Assembly (NCBI RefSeq): GCF_046614695.1
Contig: NZ_JBKKHQ010000001.1
Location: forward strand, 1 to 64,000
DNA from: Pokkaliibacter sp046614695
GTDB lineage: Bacteria > Pseudomonadota > Gammaproteobacteria > Pseudomonadales > Balneatricaceae
Length of the DNA stretch: 64,000 nt
Direction of reading: 5' to 3'
Part shown: positions 8,906 to 17,610 of the stretch, one piece after another
How the letters are laid out: each line of letters begins with the position of its first letter
Position numbering within the stretch: position 1 is the stretch's first letter
Made by a program: the position numbers and the translations under genes
The notes under the pieces: model-generated
The model's database searches: none
Told to the model about the DNA's origin: nothing
The model's input: only the letters and a program-made list of their open reading frames with translations

Positions 8906-9574
8906 ATGCACTTACTCCTTGTCGAAGATGATGCGCTGCTGGCCGAAAGTGTGGGCAATGCCCTGCGCCAGCAAGGTCATGTTGTCGATCATTTTTCACG
9001 TGTGCAGGATGCTGCTCACGGCCTGACATTGTCCCGTTATGATCTGGTGCTGCTGGATCTTGGTCTTCCTGATGGTGATGGCAGCCAGATTGTCCGCCTG
9101 TTGCGTCAGCGCCATGACACCACCCCGGTGTTGATGCTGACTGCCCGTGACAGTCTGGATGACCGGGTGCGTGGGCTGGATCTGGGCGCGGATGACTATC
9201 TCACCAAACCTTTCTCTCTGATTGAGCTTGAAGCGCGGGTCAGGGCTTTACTGCGCCGCAGCCAGCAACGCCTGGATAACATCATGCGGCTGGGCAGGCT
9301 TGAGGTCGATGTCGCTTCAGCAACGGTATCGGTTGATGCCATGCCGGTGGACCTTCCCCGGCGTGAGCTGAATCTGCTGGAAGGCCTGATGCTGAATGCG
9401 GGCAAAATTGTCCCGCGCGAAGCCCTGGAACAACGACTCTTTGGCTTTGAGGCGGTGGGCGCCAACGCGCTGGAGGTGTACATCAGCCGCCTGCGTAAGC
9501 GCTTACAGGACAGTGGTGTGGAAATTCGCACCTTGCGTGGTTTGGGCTATCGTCTGGAAGAGGTTCAGTCCTAG
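8906..9574 (+). CDS. tctD: OmpR-family response regulator, TctD-like
   Basis: A 222-aa response regulator. The receiver starts directly at MHLLLVEDDALLAES (acidic pair E7/D8/D9) with phosphoacceptor D51 in LVLLDLGLPDGDG and a conserved KPFS loop. The C-terminal winged helix ends in the standard ALEVYISRLRKRL ... TLRGLGYRL. The start at 8906 is chosen from the domain; the ribosome site is weak. The next gene, a sensor kinase, begins with no gap. The tricarboxylate transporter genes tctCBA lie 2.5 kb away in convergent orientation, the usual company of TctD/TctE, so it probably activates tctCBA when citrate-like acids are present. Confidence 0.85.
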   Translation: MHLLLVEDDALLAESVGNALRQQGHVVDHFSRVQDAAHGLTLSRYDLVLLDLGLPDGDGSQIVRLLRQRHDTTPVLMLTARDSLDDRVRGLDLGADDYLTKPFSLIELEARVRALLRRSQQRLDNIMRLGRLEVDVASATVSVDAMPVDLPRRELNLLEGLMLNAGKIVPREALEQRLFGFEAVGANALEVYISRLRKRLQDSGVEIRTLRGLGYRLEEVQS

Positions 9575-10954
9575 GTGGCGCAGTCACTCAAGCGCAATCT
9601 CGCCTTGTGGTGGTGTGTCATCATGCTGTGTCTCGGCGGTTTGCTGCTGGTCGAGGCGTGGACGAGTGCCAAGCGTTCGGCGGATCAGGCTCTCGATGGT
9701 CAGCTCGAAGCAGCGAGCCTGACCATCGCCGAGGCGATTCAGTGGCCGGATGGCCGGCCCATGATCGAAGTACCCGCGTCAGCACTGCAGGTATTGGCAA
9801 CGCACTGGCAGGAGCGCGTGTTTTATCAGCTGATTGGGGCTCATGGCGAAGTGATTACCTCCAATGCCTTCCTGCCACTGACGGATCAACTCAAGCGAGA
9901 TGTCAGTCACGAACCCGTATTTACCAATGCCCACTACAAAGGCGTATCCATTCGGCTTCATGGTCGTGAGGTTAATTCCGCCGGTTGGGAAACACAGGAA
10001 CCCGTGACGGTCTGGGTGGCTCACACCACGCGTGGGCGTGATGCGCTGGCCCAAACGCTGATCGAAGGTACGCTCACTCGTTTGGGGATGACCATGCTGA
10101 TCACGGGACTGATTCTGGTGTTTGTGATGCGCGCCTGGCTGATGCCGATCCGGCGTTTGCGTCATGCTCTCAGAAAACGGGAGTTTGAAGAGCATTCTGC
10201 ACTGCACGTGGATGTACCCTCAGAGCTACGGGAGCTGACGGATACGCTCAATCATCTTCTGGAGCGGCAGGATCAGCACCGTGATGCCTTGCTGCGTTTT
10301 ATCGCCGATGCATCTCACCAGCTACGAACGCCGTTGGCCGGGTTGCAGAACACCAGTGAACTGGCGCTTTCCAGTCAGGATCCTGAACGCTGGCGGGAGG
10401 CGTTGAATACTATCTGTCAGGCTTCGGGCCGTACTTCACGACTGGCCTCCCAGCTACTCAATCTTGCCAGACTTCGCCATCAGTTGACGGCAGAGGATTG
10501 GGTGCGGATCAATCTCTCTGCGCTGGTACGCGATACCGTTTTGGAATGGGCTGACCGGCAGCAGGCGAGGGGTCATGACCTCGGCGTTGAGCTACCGGAG
10601 GAGGATCTCTGGTTTGAGGCAGAAGCCTGGTCCCTGCATGAACTGCTCAGTAACCTGATTGATAACGCACTTCGCTATACACCTTCCGGCACACTCATTA
10701 CGGTAGGGCTAGCCGTTGTGGACGGGATTCCCGAACTGTGGGTGGAAGACAACGGCCCTTGCACCGAGCCTGATCCGCAGCAATGGCTGGTTCCCTTTGC
10801 CAGAGGCGGGCGGCAGGATACTGAAGGCTCTGGTCTGGGTCTGGCGATCGTTTCCTCGATTGCTGAGCGTCATCATGCTGAACTCCTTCTGACCAGCCTT
10901 GACCCCCAGGGATTAAAAGTCCGGTTACGCTTTGTCAGGGTGGAGCTCCCATGA
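9575..10954 (+). CDS. tctE: Sensor histidine kinase, TctE-like
   Basis: A 459-aa membrane sensor kinase. GTG 9575 follows the response regulator stop immediately. TM1 is at about residues 10-30 and TM2 at 168-190, enclosing a periplasmic domain of about 135 residues. HAMP/linker comes next, then HisKA with H248 in FIADASHQLRTPL. The ATPase domain shows the N-box (NLIDNALRYTPSG), G1 (VEDNGP) and G2 (GSGLGLAIV). It overlaps the next gene by 4 nt (ATGA), so kinase, regulator and binding protein form one operon. The convergent tctCBA genes suggest that it senses tricarboxylates. Confidence 0.87.
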   Translation: MAQSLKRNLALWWCVIMLCLGGLLLVEAWTSAKRSADQALDGQLEAASLTIAEAIQWPDGRPMIEVPASALQVLATHWQERVFYQLIGAHGEVITSNAFLPLTDQLKRDVSHEPVFTNAHYKGVSIRLHGREVNSAGWETQEPVTVWVAHTTRGRDALAQTLIEGTLTRLGMTMLITGLILVFVMRAWLMPIRRLRHALRKREFEEHSALHVDVPSELRELTDTLNHLLERQDQHRDALLRFIADASHQLRTPLAGLQNTSELALSSQDPERWREALNTICQASGRTSRLASQLLNLARLRHQLTAEDWVRINLSALVRDTVLEWADRQQARGHDLGVELPEEDLWFEAEAWSLHELLSNLIDNALRYTPSGTLITVGLAVVDGIPELWVEDNGPCTEPDPQQWLVPFARGGRQDTEGSGLGLAIVSSIAERHHAELLLTSLDPQGLKVRLRFVRVELP

Positions 10955-12018
10955 AGCTACCCTCGCTAAAACTGCCCACGCTAAAGCTTCCCCGGCGCTG
11001 GCTCAAACGCAGCCTGTTATCGGTAGGGATTGTAACGAGTTTTGCAGGCCTGAGCGTGCAGGCGCAGCCGCTGATCGTTGAAGGCGCGCTGGATCAGGAT
11101 GTTTTTCAGCCGGTACTGGATGCATTTCTAGCCAGTAATCCGGATATCCAAATGGATTACCGGGACCGCTCGACGTTGATGGCAGACACGCTGGCACGAA
11201 CGGCACGGCCCGCACCCGATGTCGTCATCAGCTCTGCCATGCCATGGCAACTGGCACTCAGTAATGATGGTCTGGCGCAGCCCATCGACACCGAAGAAAC
11301 GCGCCAGTGGCCTGCCTGGGCAAAATGGCGGGAGGAAGTCTTCGGCTTTACCTTCGAGCCCATTGTGATGGCGTATCGGCTGGACTTGGCAGCAGCGATG
11401 AAACCGCCGATGACCCATCAGGACATGCTGACGCTGCTGCGAGAACATCAGGAAGTGCTCCGCGGACGCGTTGTGACTTATTCGCCCCAGAGTAGTGGCA
11501 TCGGTGATGTGCTGGCTCAGCAGGATGCGCGCTATACCCCAAAAATGTGGGATCTGGTTTCTGCCATGGGCCACGCCTATGTGCGCGAAGCCACCAGCTC
11601 AAAAGCGATGTTGGAGGGCTTAAGCGCAGGACGCTACTGGCTGGCCTATAACGTGCTGGGTTCCTACGCGATGGTCTGGGCGCAGCATCACCCTGAAGTG
11701 ATTGTTCAGGTGCCGAATGACTATTCGCTGGTAATGATGCGAACGGCATTGGTGCATCGCGATGCGCAGCACCCTGTGGCGGGCAAACGTTTTGTGAATT
11801 TCCTGCTAAGCAAAGCGGGGCAGAGTGTGATGGCGGGGGATACGCCGCTCTTTAGCCTGCGCTCGGATGTGATCGGGCCCTATACAGCACAGCGCTTGCG
11901 GGATGAGGTGGGAGATCACCTCTACCCGATTCCGCTGGATGCAAGCCTGCTGGCCTTTGTTGACCCACTGCGACGCGCAGCCTTTCTTAAGCGCTGGCGG
12001 GAGCAGATGAAAGATTAG
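10951..12018 (+). CDS. Periplasmic solute-binding protein (family 1), co-transcribed with tctDE
   Basis: A 355-aa exported binding protein of the extracellular solute-binding family 1 type, related in shape to iron(III) and phosphoglycerate-regulator (PgtC-like) binding proteins. The ATG overlaps the kinase stop by 4 nt. The long N-terminus has three LKLP repeats before a hydrophobic signal core (SLLSVGIVTSFAGLSVQAQ). The mature part begins near PLIVEGALDQDVF and contains APDVVISSAMPWQLAL, typical of the first lobe. No ABC permease or ATPase genes accompany it, so it may be a periplasmic sensor subunit for the kinase rather than a transporter part. That role is an inference. Confidence 0.75.
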   Translation: MKLPSLKLPTLKLPRRWLKRSLLSVGIVTSFAGLSVQAQPLIVEGALDQDVFQPVLDAFLASNPDIQMDYRDRSTLMADTLARTARPAPDVVISSAMPWQLALSNDGLAQPIDTEETRQWPAWAKWREEVFGFTFEPIVMAYRLDLAAAMKPPMTHQDMLTLLREHQEVLRGRVVTYSPQSSGIGDVLAQQDARYTPKMWDLVSAMGHAYVREATSSKAMLEGLSAGRYWLAYNVLGSYAMVWAQHHPEVIVQVPNDYSLVMMRTALVHRDAQHPVAGKRFVNFLLSKAGQSVMAGDTPLFSLRSDVIGPYTAQRLRDEVGDHLYPIPLDASLLAFVDPLRRAAFLKRWREQMKD

Positions 12019-12056
12019 CCTTCATACATACTCTCTTGTGAACTGATGCTATCAAT

Positions 12057-12083
12057 AAAAATGGCCGGGAATATCCCGGCCAT
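12057..12083 (-). terminator. Terminator of the tctCBA operon
   Basis: A 10-bp perfect stem (ATGGCCGGGA / TCCCGGCCAT, 12061-12083, 3-base loop) sits between convergent genes. On the minus strand it is followed by TTTTATTG, so it ends tctA transcription and may also stop readthrough from the plus-strand binding-protein gene. Confidence 0.8.
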
Positions 12084-12104
12084 TGTGTTTGCAGTCAGTA
12101 AGAC

Positions 12105-13622
12105 TTATTCGTCGTCAGTGATCTGAGGCTGCGCTTTGCTGGCACTCATTTTACCAAGTGCCCAGGGAGCGACCATCACCAGAACCGCAGCGATCCAGAG
12201 GCCGATAGACAGGGCAGATTCCCACAGAATTTGCACATCTCCACCGCTGATGGCCAGCGCGCGGCGCAGGTTCTGCTCCATAAGGCCGCCAAGCACAAAG
12301 CCCAGGATGATCGGCGCCAGCGAGAAGCCAAACTTGCGCAGCACATAGCCAAAGATACCGATCACCAGCATCAGGTAGATGGCGTGCAGGTCAGAGTGCA
12401 GCTGGAAAACACCGACAAAGGACAAAATAGCCACACCGGGAACCAGCACCCAACGAGGTACGGTCAATACACGGGCGAAGAAGCCTGCCAGAGGCAGGTT
12501 TAGTGCCAGTAGGACGACGTTGCCGATATACAAGGATGCAATCAGGCCACCGACAATGACAGGCTGTTCGCTGAACATCATGGGGCCGGGCTGGATGTTA
12601 TACAGCATCAATGCGCCCAGCAGGATGGCGGTGGTGCCGGAGCCAGGAATACCCAGCGTCAGCATAGGCACGAACGAGCCTGCGGCAGAAGCATTGTTGG
12701 CGGCTTCAGGAGCTGCCAGACCACGCATGTCGCCGGTGCCGAAAGTGTTGTTCTTGTCAGAGATGCGTTTTTCCGTGGTGTATGCCACTGCGCTGGCAAC
12801 TGAGGCGCCGGTGCCGGGCAGTACGCCGATGATAAAGCCGATAACACCGGAACGAAGCATGGTCCATTTGCAGCTCATGACTTCTTTCATGCTGACCATA
12901 ACACGGCCAATCGGGGCCATCTGGGATTCAGCAGACTTATGGAAGTTATGCTCCAGCATCAGCAGAATTTCGCTGATCGCAAACATGCCGATGATCAGTA
13001 CCACGAAGTCGATACCGTCATAGAGTTCAGGCATATCGAAGGTGAAGCGCAGCACGCCGGTACCCGAGTCCACACCCACGGTTGCCAGAATAATACCGAG
13101 CACGGCACCGATCAGGGTTTTTAGCGGGTCTTTGCCCATCATGGCGGACATGGAGGCAAAGGCGAACACCATCAGTGCGAAGAATTCCGACGGACCGAAT
13201 TTTACCGCAACGATTGCCAGCAGAGGGGCGAACAGTGTCAGGCCGATAATCGCCAGCGTTGCGCCAACGAAAGAGGCAATAGCTGACATCCCAAGTGCCG
13301 GACCAGCCAAGCCCTTCTGTGCCAGAGGGAAACCATCCAGTGTCGTCATGACCGCACCGGCATCGCCTGGCACATTCAGAAGAATACTGGACATACGACC
13401 GCCGTATTCGGAGCCGCAATAAATACCAGCCAGCAGAATCAGGGCAGACTCCGCCGGTAAGCCAAGGGTATAGGCCAGAGGCATCAGAATGGCGATACCG
13501 TTAATCGGGCCAATACCGGGCAGGGCGCCAAACAGGGTGCCCAGCAGTGCGCCAACCATCACCAGGCCGATATTCAGCGGAGTGATGGCAATGGCAAAAC
13601 CATGGAAAAGAAAATCCCACAT
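12105..13622 (-). CDS. tctA: Tripartite tricarboxylate transporter, large membrane subunit
   Basis: A 505-aa TctA-family permease, the large subunit of a secondary transporter that works with a periplasmic receptor. About twelve hydrophobic segments are visible. The N-terminal half carries the family signature GTLFGALPGIGPINGIAILMP and the second half a repeat of it, IGVLPGTGASVASAVAYTTEK, reflecting internal duplication. The length (about 500 aa) is normal. It lies 16 nt after tctB and is the last gene of the operon. The substrate is probably citrate or a related tri/dicarboxylate, judged from the convergent tctDE-like pair. Confidence 0.93.
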   Translation of the reverse strand: MWDFLFHGFAIAITPLNIGLVMVGALLGTLFGALPGIGPINGIAILMPLAYTLGLPAESALILLAGIYCGSEYGGRMSSILLNVPGDAGAVMTTLDGFPLAQKGLAGPALGMSAIASFVGATLAIIGLTLFAPLLAIVAVKFGPSEFFALMVFAFASMSAMMGKDPLKTLIGAVLGIILATVGVDSGTGVLRFTFDMPELYDGIDFVVLIIGMFAISEILLMLEHNFHKSAESQMAPIGRVMVSMKEVMSCKWTMLRSGVIGFIIGVLPGTGASVASAVAYTTEKRISDKNNTFGTGDMRGLAAPEAANNASAAGSFVPMLTLGIPGSGTTAILLGALMLYNIQPGPMMFSEQPVIVGGLIASLYIGNVVLLALNLPLAGFFARVLTVPRWVLVPGVAILSFVGVFQLHSDLHAIYLMLVIGIFGYVLRKFGFSLAPIILGFVLGGLMEQNLRRALAISGGDVQILWESALSIGLWIAAVLVMVAPWALGKMSASKAQPQITDDE

Positions 13623-13638
13623 AATTTGTGCTCCGAAA

Positions 13639-14088
13639 TCAGGCGACTGAAGTTAGCCAGTCACCCCAGGGCAGGGTGATGCCAAGGGCGTAGGTGAATA
13701 GCAGATAGGAGCCGATAGACATCAGCGGGCCGGTGATCAGTGCTTTTACGGTGCCTGCTTCAAACAGCCAGGCCAGTACTGCAACGGTGACCGCGGTAGT
13801 GATGAGATAACCGGCACTGGTAAAGAACCAGGCATACAAACCTAGCAACACCAGCACACTCACCAGACGAAGCAATAGTGCACCTGTTGGCCAGGATTGG
13901 CCTGGACCAGGGCGGAAAAACAGGATGACAGAGAGAAAGGCAAGAATTCCTGCCAGCAGCATGGGGAAGGCCTTGGGACCCACCGGATCATAGCTGAAAG
14001 GTACATCAAGCTGGTGGGCCTGGACGGCGATAAACGCCGCCAGACCGAGCAGCAAAAGACTTAGCACTCGGTCGGCGGCATAACTCAT
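13639..14088 (-). CDS. tctB: Tripartite tricarboxylate transporter, small membrane subunit
   Basis: A 149-aa TctB-family protein with four predicted transmembrane helices, the small partner of TctA. The start overlaps the tctC stop by 4 nt (ATGA), so the three genes are translationally coupled. The N-terminal helix is followed by a short periplasmic loop containing SYDPVGPKAFP, a common TctB feature. Confidence 0.88.
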   Translation of the reverse strand: MSYAADRVLSLLLLGLAAFIAVQAHQLDVPFSYDPVGPKAFPMLLAGILAFLSVILFFRPGPGQSWPTGALLLRLVSVLVLLGLYAWFFTSAGYLITTAVTVAVLAWLFEAGTVKALITGPLMSIGSYLLFTYALGITLPWGDWLTSVA

Positions 14089-15074
14089 TTAACCAGTCCT
14101 ACTTCTTTGGCCAGAGCACGGAAGTCCTCGACCTGTTTTTTCACGTAGCTATCGAAGTCGCTACCAAATTTGTGCATGGGGAACAGGCCGCGTGCTTCAC
14201 GCAGTTCAGCAAACTCAGGCTTGCCATCCAGTTCTTTCAGGCGCTCAACCCAGGTGTTGTAGTCGGCATCGCTGACTTTAGGGCCCATGTAGTAACCGCG
14301 CCAGATTGGCCATTCAACGTCATAACCCTGCTCTTTAGCGGTAGGGATCTGCGCGTAGGGGCCATCCATGCGTTCCTCAGACAGGGATGCCAGAACACGG
14401 ATCTTGCCGCTATCAAGCTGAGGCTTCAGCTCAGAAAGATCACCGGTAAACACCTGAATGTGTCCACCCAGCAGTGCCGCCAGAGACTCACCACCACCTT
14501 CAAAGGAAACGTAGCGCAGTTTGCGAGGATCAACGCCTGCCGATTTGGCCATCAGCGCGGCTTTCATCCAGTCCTGGCTACCCACGGTACCACCGGCACC
14601 AATGACGACGCTGCTGGGGTTCGCTTGCAGTGCTTTCATCAGCTCATCAAGGTTTTTCCAGGGAGCATCAGCACTTACCACAACCGCACCGTAGTCAACG
14701 CCCAGAGCGCCAACCCAGCGAACATTGCTGGCATCGTACTGACGGCCAAATTTACCCAGCGCCAGGTTCAGTGCTGCACCGGTACTGGCTGCTACCAGCA
14801 GATCAGGATCGCCGCTTCGCACACCGTTGATGTGGTTAAAGGCAACTGCGCCGATACCACCGGGCATGTAGTTGACCAGCATGGGGGTATCCAGCAGACC
14901 GGTTTTTTCCAGACCGTTGGAGGCAAGACGACAGGTCAGGTCATAACCACCGCCAGGTTTTGCTGGAGCCAGACATTCAGGCTTGCCTCCTTGGGCATAG
15001 CTCACACTGGCAACACCAGCCAGAGCAACGGCAATCAGGGGGCGACGGAGGGATGCAAATGACAAAATGGACAT
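14085..15074 (-). CDS. tctC: Tripartite tricarboxylate transporter, periplasmic receptor (Bug family)
   Basis: A 329-aa exported receptor. The signal peptide covers about residues 1-28 (RRPLIAVALAGVASVSYAQ). The mature protein starts with the usual C-x-APAKPGGGYDLTCR segment, whose two cysteines may pair. VNYMPGGIGAVAFNHI and the later LRYVSFEGGGESLAALLGGHI are Bug-family ligand-loop motifs. It delivers the carboxylate to TctAB. The ribosome site AAGGAA is clear. It is the first gene of the operon and has a 350-bp upstream region with possible TctD sites. Confidence 0.92.
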   Translation of the reverse strand: MSILSFASLRRPLIAVALAGVASVSYAQGGKPECLAPAKPGGGYDLTCRLASNGLEKTGLLDTPMLVNYMPGGIGAVAFNHINGVRSGDPDLLVAASTGAALNLALGKFGRQYDASNVRWVGALGVDYGAVVVSADAPWKNLDELMKALQANPSSVVIGAGGTVGSQDWMKAALMAKSAGVDPRKLRYVSFEGGGESLAALLGGHIQVFTGDLSELKPQLDSGKIRVLASLSEERMDGPYAQIPTAKEQGYDVEWPIWRGYYMGPKVSDADYNTWVERLKELDGKPEFAELREARGLFPMHKFGSDFDSYVKKQVEDFRALAKEVGLVK

Positions 15075-15427
15075 GCGCGTTTCCTTATTTTTGTGATCTT
15101 AGAAAAGCATCAGGATCGGATTAACCGATGAAGCAGAGTCTACGGAGGCAACCTTTCATCAACCTGTCATCTGGCTCAGCAGTAGAGTGAATTAATCTCA
15201 TCCTTTGGTCGTAGGGTCATTGAGATAAACGATTGGAAAGGGTGGGAGTAGCAGGGTTTATAGCGTAGAAAAATTTCTGAAAACTCCGGATTTAAGCTGT
15301 TTAGGCGGATCAAGATTTGAATAAATCTATTTTATATCCATGGGATGGCAGGCTTGCTGCTGACTGAGGTGGTCATAATCCGGAAGTGCCGGGAATATCA
15401 GTACTCCCGGCAGCAAGGGTGTGAACC
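15075..15427. promoter_or_regulatory. Upstream region of tctC
   Basis: A 353-bp gene-free stretch holding the tctC promoter on the minus strand. The minus-strand TspO gene ends at its far side (15428). The only clear structure is a pair of direct repeats, CAACCT at 15149-15154 and 15160-15165, exactly 11 bp apart (AGGTTG on the minus strand). These lie 75-91 bp upstream of the tctC start. An 11-bp period is typical of OmpR-family tandem half-sites. Confidence 0.4.
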
Positions 15428-15910
15428 TTACAAAATGCCCGGGTTCGCCTGCCAGACGGCAAAGGTGAGTGCCGTGGCAAAGGCGACCCATACCAGATAG
15501 GGCAGCAGTAACCAGGCAGCGAGTTTATCCGTGCGCTGGAAGCTTCGCAGAGTCAGAAAAATAAATACCCAGAGCACAATCACATCAACAAAGGCAGCAA
15601 GGCCCAGATGCCAGGCAAAGAACAGCCATGACCAGAGGCCGTTGAGAACAAGCTGGATGACAAAGAGGGAGAGTGCGACTGAGCTTGTCTCGGATGCATG
15701 CCGTTGTCGCCAGATCCTGCAAACCGCGACGGCCATCATGATGTAAAGCAGCGTCCAGACCGGGCCAAAGACGCCGCCCGGCGGCGCCCAGGAAGGTTGG
15801 TTGAGGCTTGCATAGAAACTTCTGGCATCCACCGAGGCCCAGGCCCCCAATGCCGCTGTGATAAATACCAACAGAGTCCAGCCAGCGTAGGCCGGGAGGT
15901 GTTTGCTCAT
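15428..15910 (-). CDS. tspO: TspO/MBR family tryptophan-rich sensory protein
   Basis: A 160-aa five-helix membrane protein of the TspO/peripheral benzodiazepine receptor family, which binds porphyrins and modulates stress or pigment responses. It is rich in Trp with the conserved SLNQPSWAPPGGVFGPVWTLLY segment (about residues 35-57) and the LVLNGLWSWLFF helix. AAGGA precedes the ATG. It lies downstream of the MscS gene on the same strand, with a strong stem-loop between them. Confidence 0.92.
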   Translation of the reverse strand: MSKHLPAYAGWTLLVFITAALGAWASVDARSFYASLNQPSWAPPGGVFGPVWTLLYIMMAVAVCRIWRQRHASETSSVALSLFVIQLVLNGLWSWLFFAWHLGLAAFVDVIVLWVFIFLTLRSFQRTDKLAAWLLLPYLVWVAFATALTFAVWQANPGIL

Positions 15911-15996
15911 CCGTGATCATCCTTGCTGAGACAGTTAATGATGTGAGGCTGGTTGTGGTGGCAAGTGACAGGAAGATCAACCGGGAGAGTGGAAAC

Positions 15997-16023
15997 TGAG
16001 GTGCCAGGAGTCCTGACACCTCA
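15997..16023 (-). terminator. Long stem-loop between mscS-like gene and tspO
   Basis: A near-perfect 13-bp imperfect palindrome (TGAGGTG c CAGGA g TCCTG a CACCTCA) lies 13 nt past the mscS-like stop. It lacks a strong U-run on the minus strand, so it may be a weak terminator or an mRNA-stabilising stem. Confidence 0.5.
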
Positions 16024-16035
16024 ATCAAAGCAACT

Positions 16036-17265
16036 TCAACCTTTCTCCAGAGCAGGCCACATCAGGTTAGCGGGCTTTAGATTGAACTCAGGCATGACCG
16101 CGATCAGGTGGTCAAAAATATCTGCCTGAACGCTCTCATAATGCTCCCAGGCGGTATTGCTGGTGAAGCAATACAACTCAAGCGGAAGCCCGCGAGCGGT
16201 ACTTTCCAGCTGACGCACCATGATGGTCTGACTGGATGAAATCTCAGGGTGCTGCTGCAGATAGCGCAGGATATAAGCCCGAAAGGTGCCGACGTTGGTC
16301 AGCCTTCGGCTATCAATGCCGAGGGCGGATGGTGGCATGGCGGCCAGTTCAGAGATCTTTCCATGCATGTAGGTACCAAGCAGTGGCGACTGGGTATAAG
16401 GCGTCATCTCGGCTTCGGAAATAAAGCGTACGCTGTCGATATCGATATACACCGCGCGTTTGATGCGCCGCCCTTTAAGGGACATCGGAGTCCAGTTCTT
16501 CATGCTCTGACTAATGAGCTGGTAGGCCGGCACCGTGGAAATGGTGTTGTCCCAATTACGGATTTTGACCGTCTGCAGAGTGATGTCGATCACTTCACCG
16601 TCTGCGCCATCAATCTCGATCCAGTCACCCAGCTCTACCATTTTGTGGGCTGTGAGCTGAATCCCGGCGACGAGTCCCAGCAGGGAATCCTTGAAAACCA
16701 GCAGCAATACGGCGGAAAGAGCACCAATACCGCTTAGCAGGTACATGGGCGATTTGCCGAGCAGGATGCTGATAATAATGATGATGCTGATCAGCACGGT
16801 AATGAGCTTGACCAGCTGGATCAGGGATTTGATGGGCAGTTTCTTGGTAATGCCCTGATGCTGCATCACATCAAAGCTGGCATTGAGCAGGCTGTAAATC
16901 AGATGGACGGCGCAGAAAAGAATGGCGAACTTGCCCAGTTCCTGCAGTGCAGGTCGGAGCGAGCTGCTGTCAATATGATGCAGGGCTTCGAAGGTCATGA
17001 TGACCAGCAGGAAACGCAGAACGCGGGTGAGCAGGTTGTTCTTGATCAGATAGCTGCCAAAGCGCCATTCACTGCGAATGATCAGGCTGCGTGCATAACG
17101 AATCGCCAGTCCCTTGATCAGACCATAGAACGTCAGGGCCAGTACCAGAATGGTCAGCGCCTGTACCCAGGGCCAGTAGCCGGGCAGGGCGGCAGGGTTG
17201 AGGTGGAGCAGGTTTATCAGTGCCTGATCAAACCAGCTCAGGCTTGTTTCGAAGTGCGTATTCAT
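16036..17265 (-). CDS. MscS-family mechanosensitive channel (YbdG-like)
   Basis: A 409-aa small-conductance mechanosensitive channel close in length and layout to YbdG (415 aa). Five hydrophobic helices come first. The pore helix region is SGIGALSAVLLLVFKDSLLGLVAG (about 170-195), followed by the MscS beta domain (LGDWIEIDGADGEVIDITLQTVKIRNWD). A C-terminal mixed domain includes VYIDIDSVRF. It protects the inner membrane during osmotic downshock. It is divergent from the chaC-like gene, with about 345 bp between. Confidence 0.9.
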   Translation of the reverse strand: MNTHFETSLSWFDQALINLLHLNPAALPGYWPWVQALTILVLALTFYGLIKGLAIRYARSLIIRSEWRFGSYLIKNNLLTRVLRFLLVIMTFEALHHIDSSSLRPALQELGKFAILFCAVHLIYSLLNASFDVMQHQGITKKLPIKSLIQLVKLITVLISIIIIISILLGKSPMYLLSGIGALSAVLLLVFKDSLLGLVAGIQLTAHKMVELGDWIEIDGADGEVIDITLQTVKIRNWDNTISTVPAYQLISQSMKNWTPMSLKGRRIKRAVYIDIDSVRFISEAEMTPYTQSPLLGTYMHGKISELAAMPPSALGIDSRRLTNVGTFRAYILRYLQQHPEISSSQTIMVRQLESTARGLPLELYCFTSNTAWEHYESVQADIFDHLIAVMPEFNLKPANLMWPALEKG

Positions 17266-17610
17266 GAGCGGGCAGCGATCCTTTGCTTAAGCCAATTTCG
17301 CCTAAGGGAGCGATTTTACCGGCTTATGGGTGCGAAACGAAGACAAAAAGCCGTTTTGTGTCTCGATTGTTGCGTAAGCTTCGGCTTTTGCCGATGGGTA
17401 AAGAGCTGATTCTTCCTTGAGATATCAGTCTTTGTTTGCGAAGGTGGCTGGTGACCTGCGTTGAGCCCTGACCACGTCCCGACCGAATCGATGAGCCAAT
17501 GAATGGAAAGTCATAAAAGTGACGTGCTTGGGTGAGTCTGGCGTCTTTCGGGGTTCATCGAAACGTAGCGGTGCGTCGTATAACTTATTTGCCCGGACAG
17601 CTGATCTGCC
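17266..17610. other. Divergent intergenic region, mscS-like / chaC-like
   Basis: About 345 bp that must contain both promoters. A TATAAC hexamer near 17579 could serve the chaC-like gene, but no matching -35 is convincing. Short overlapping reading frames here have no ribosome sites or protein-like composition. Confidence 0.4.

Noticed and set aside
14172..15062. Long plus-strand frame opposite tctC
   Set aside because: Antisense shadow; the minus-strand gene has a signal peptide and Bug-family motifs.
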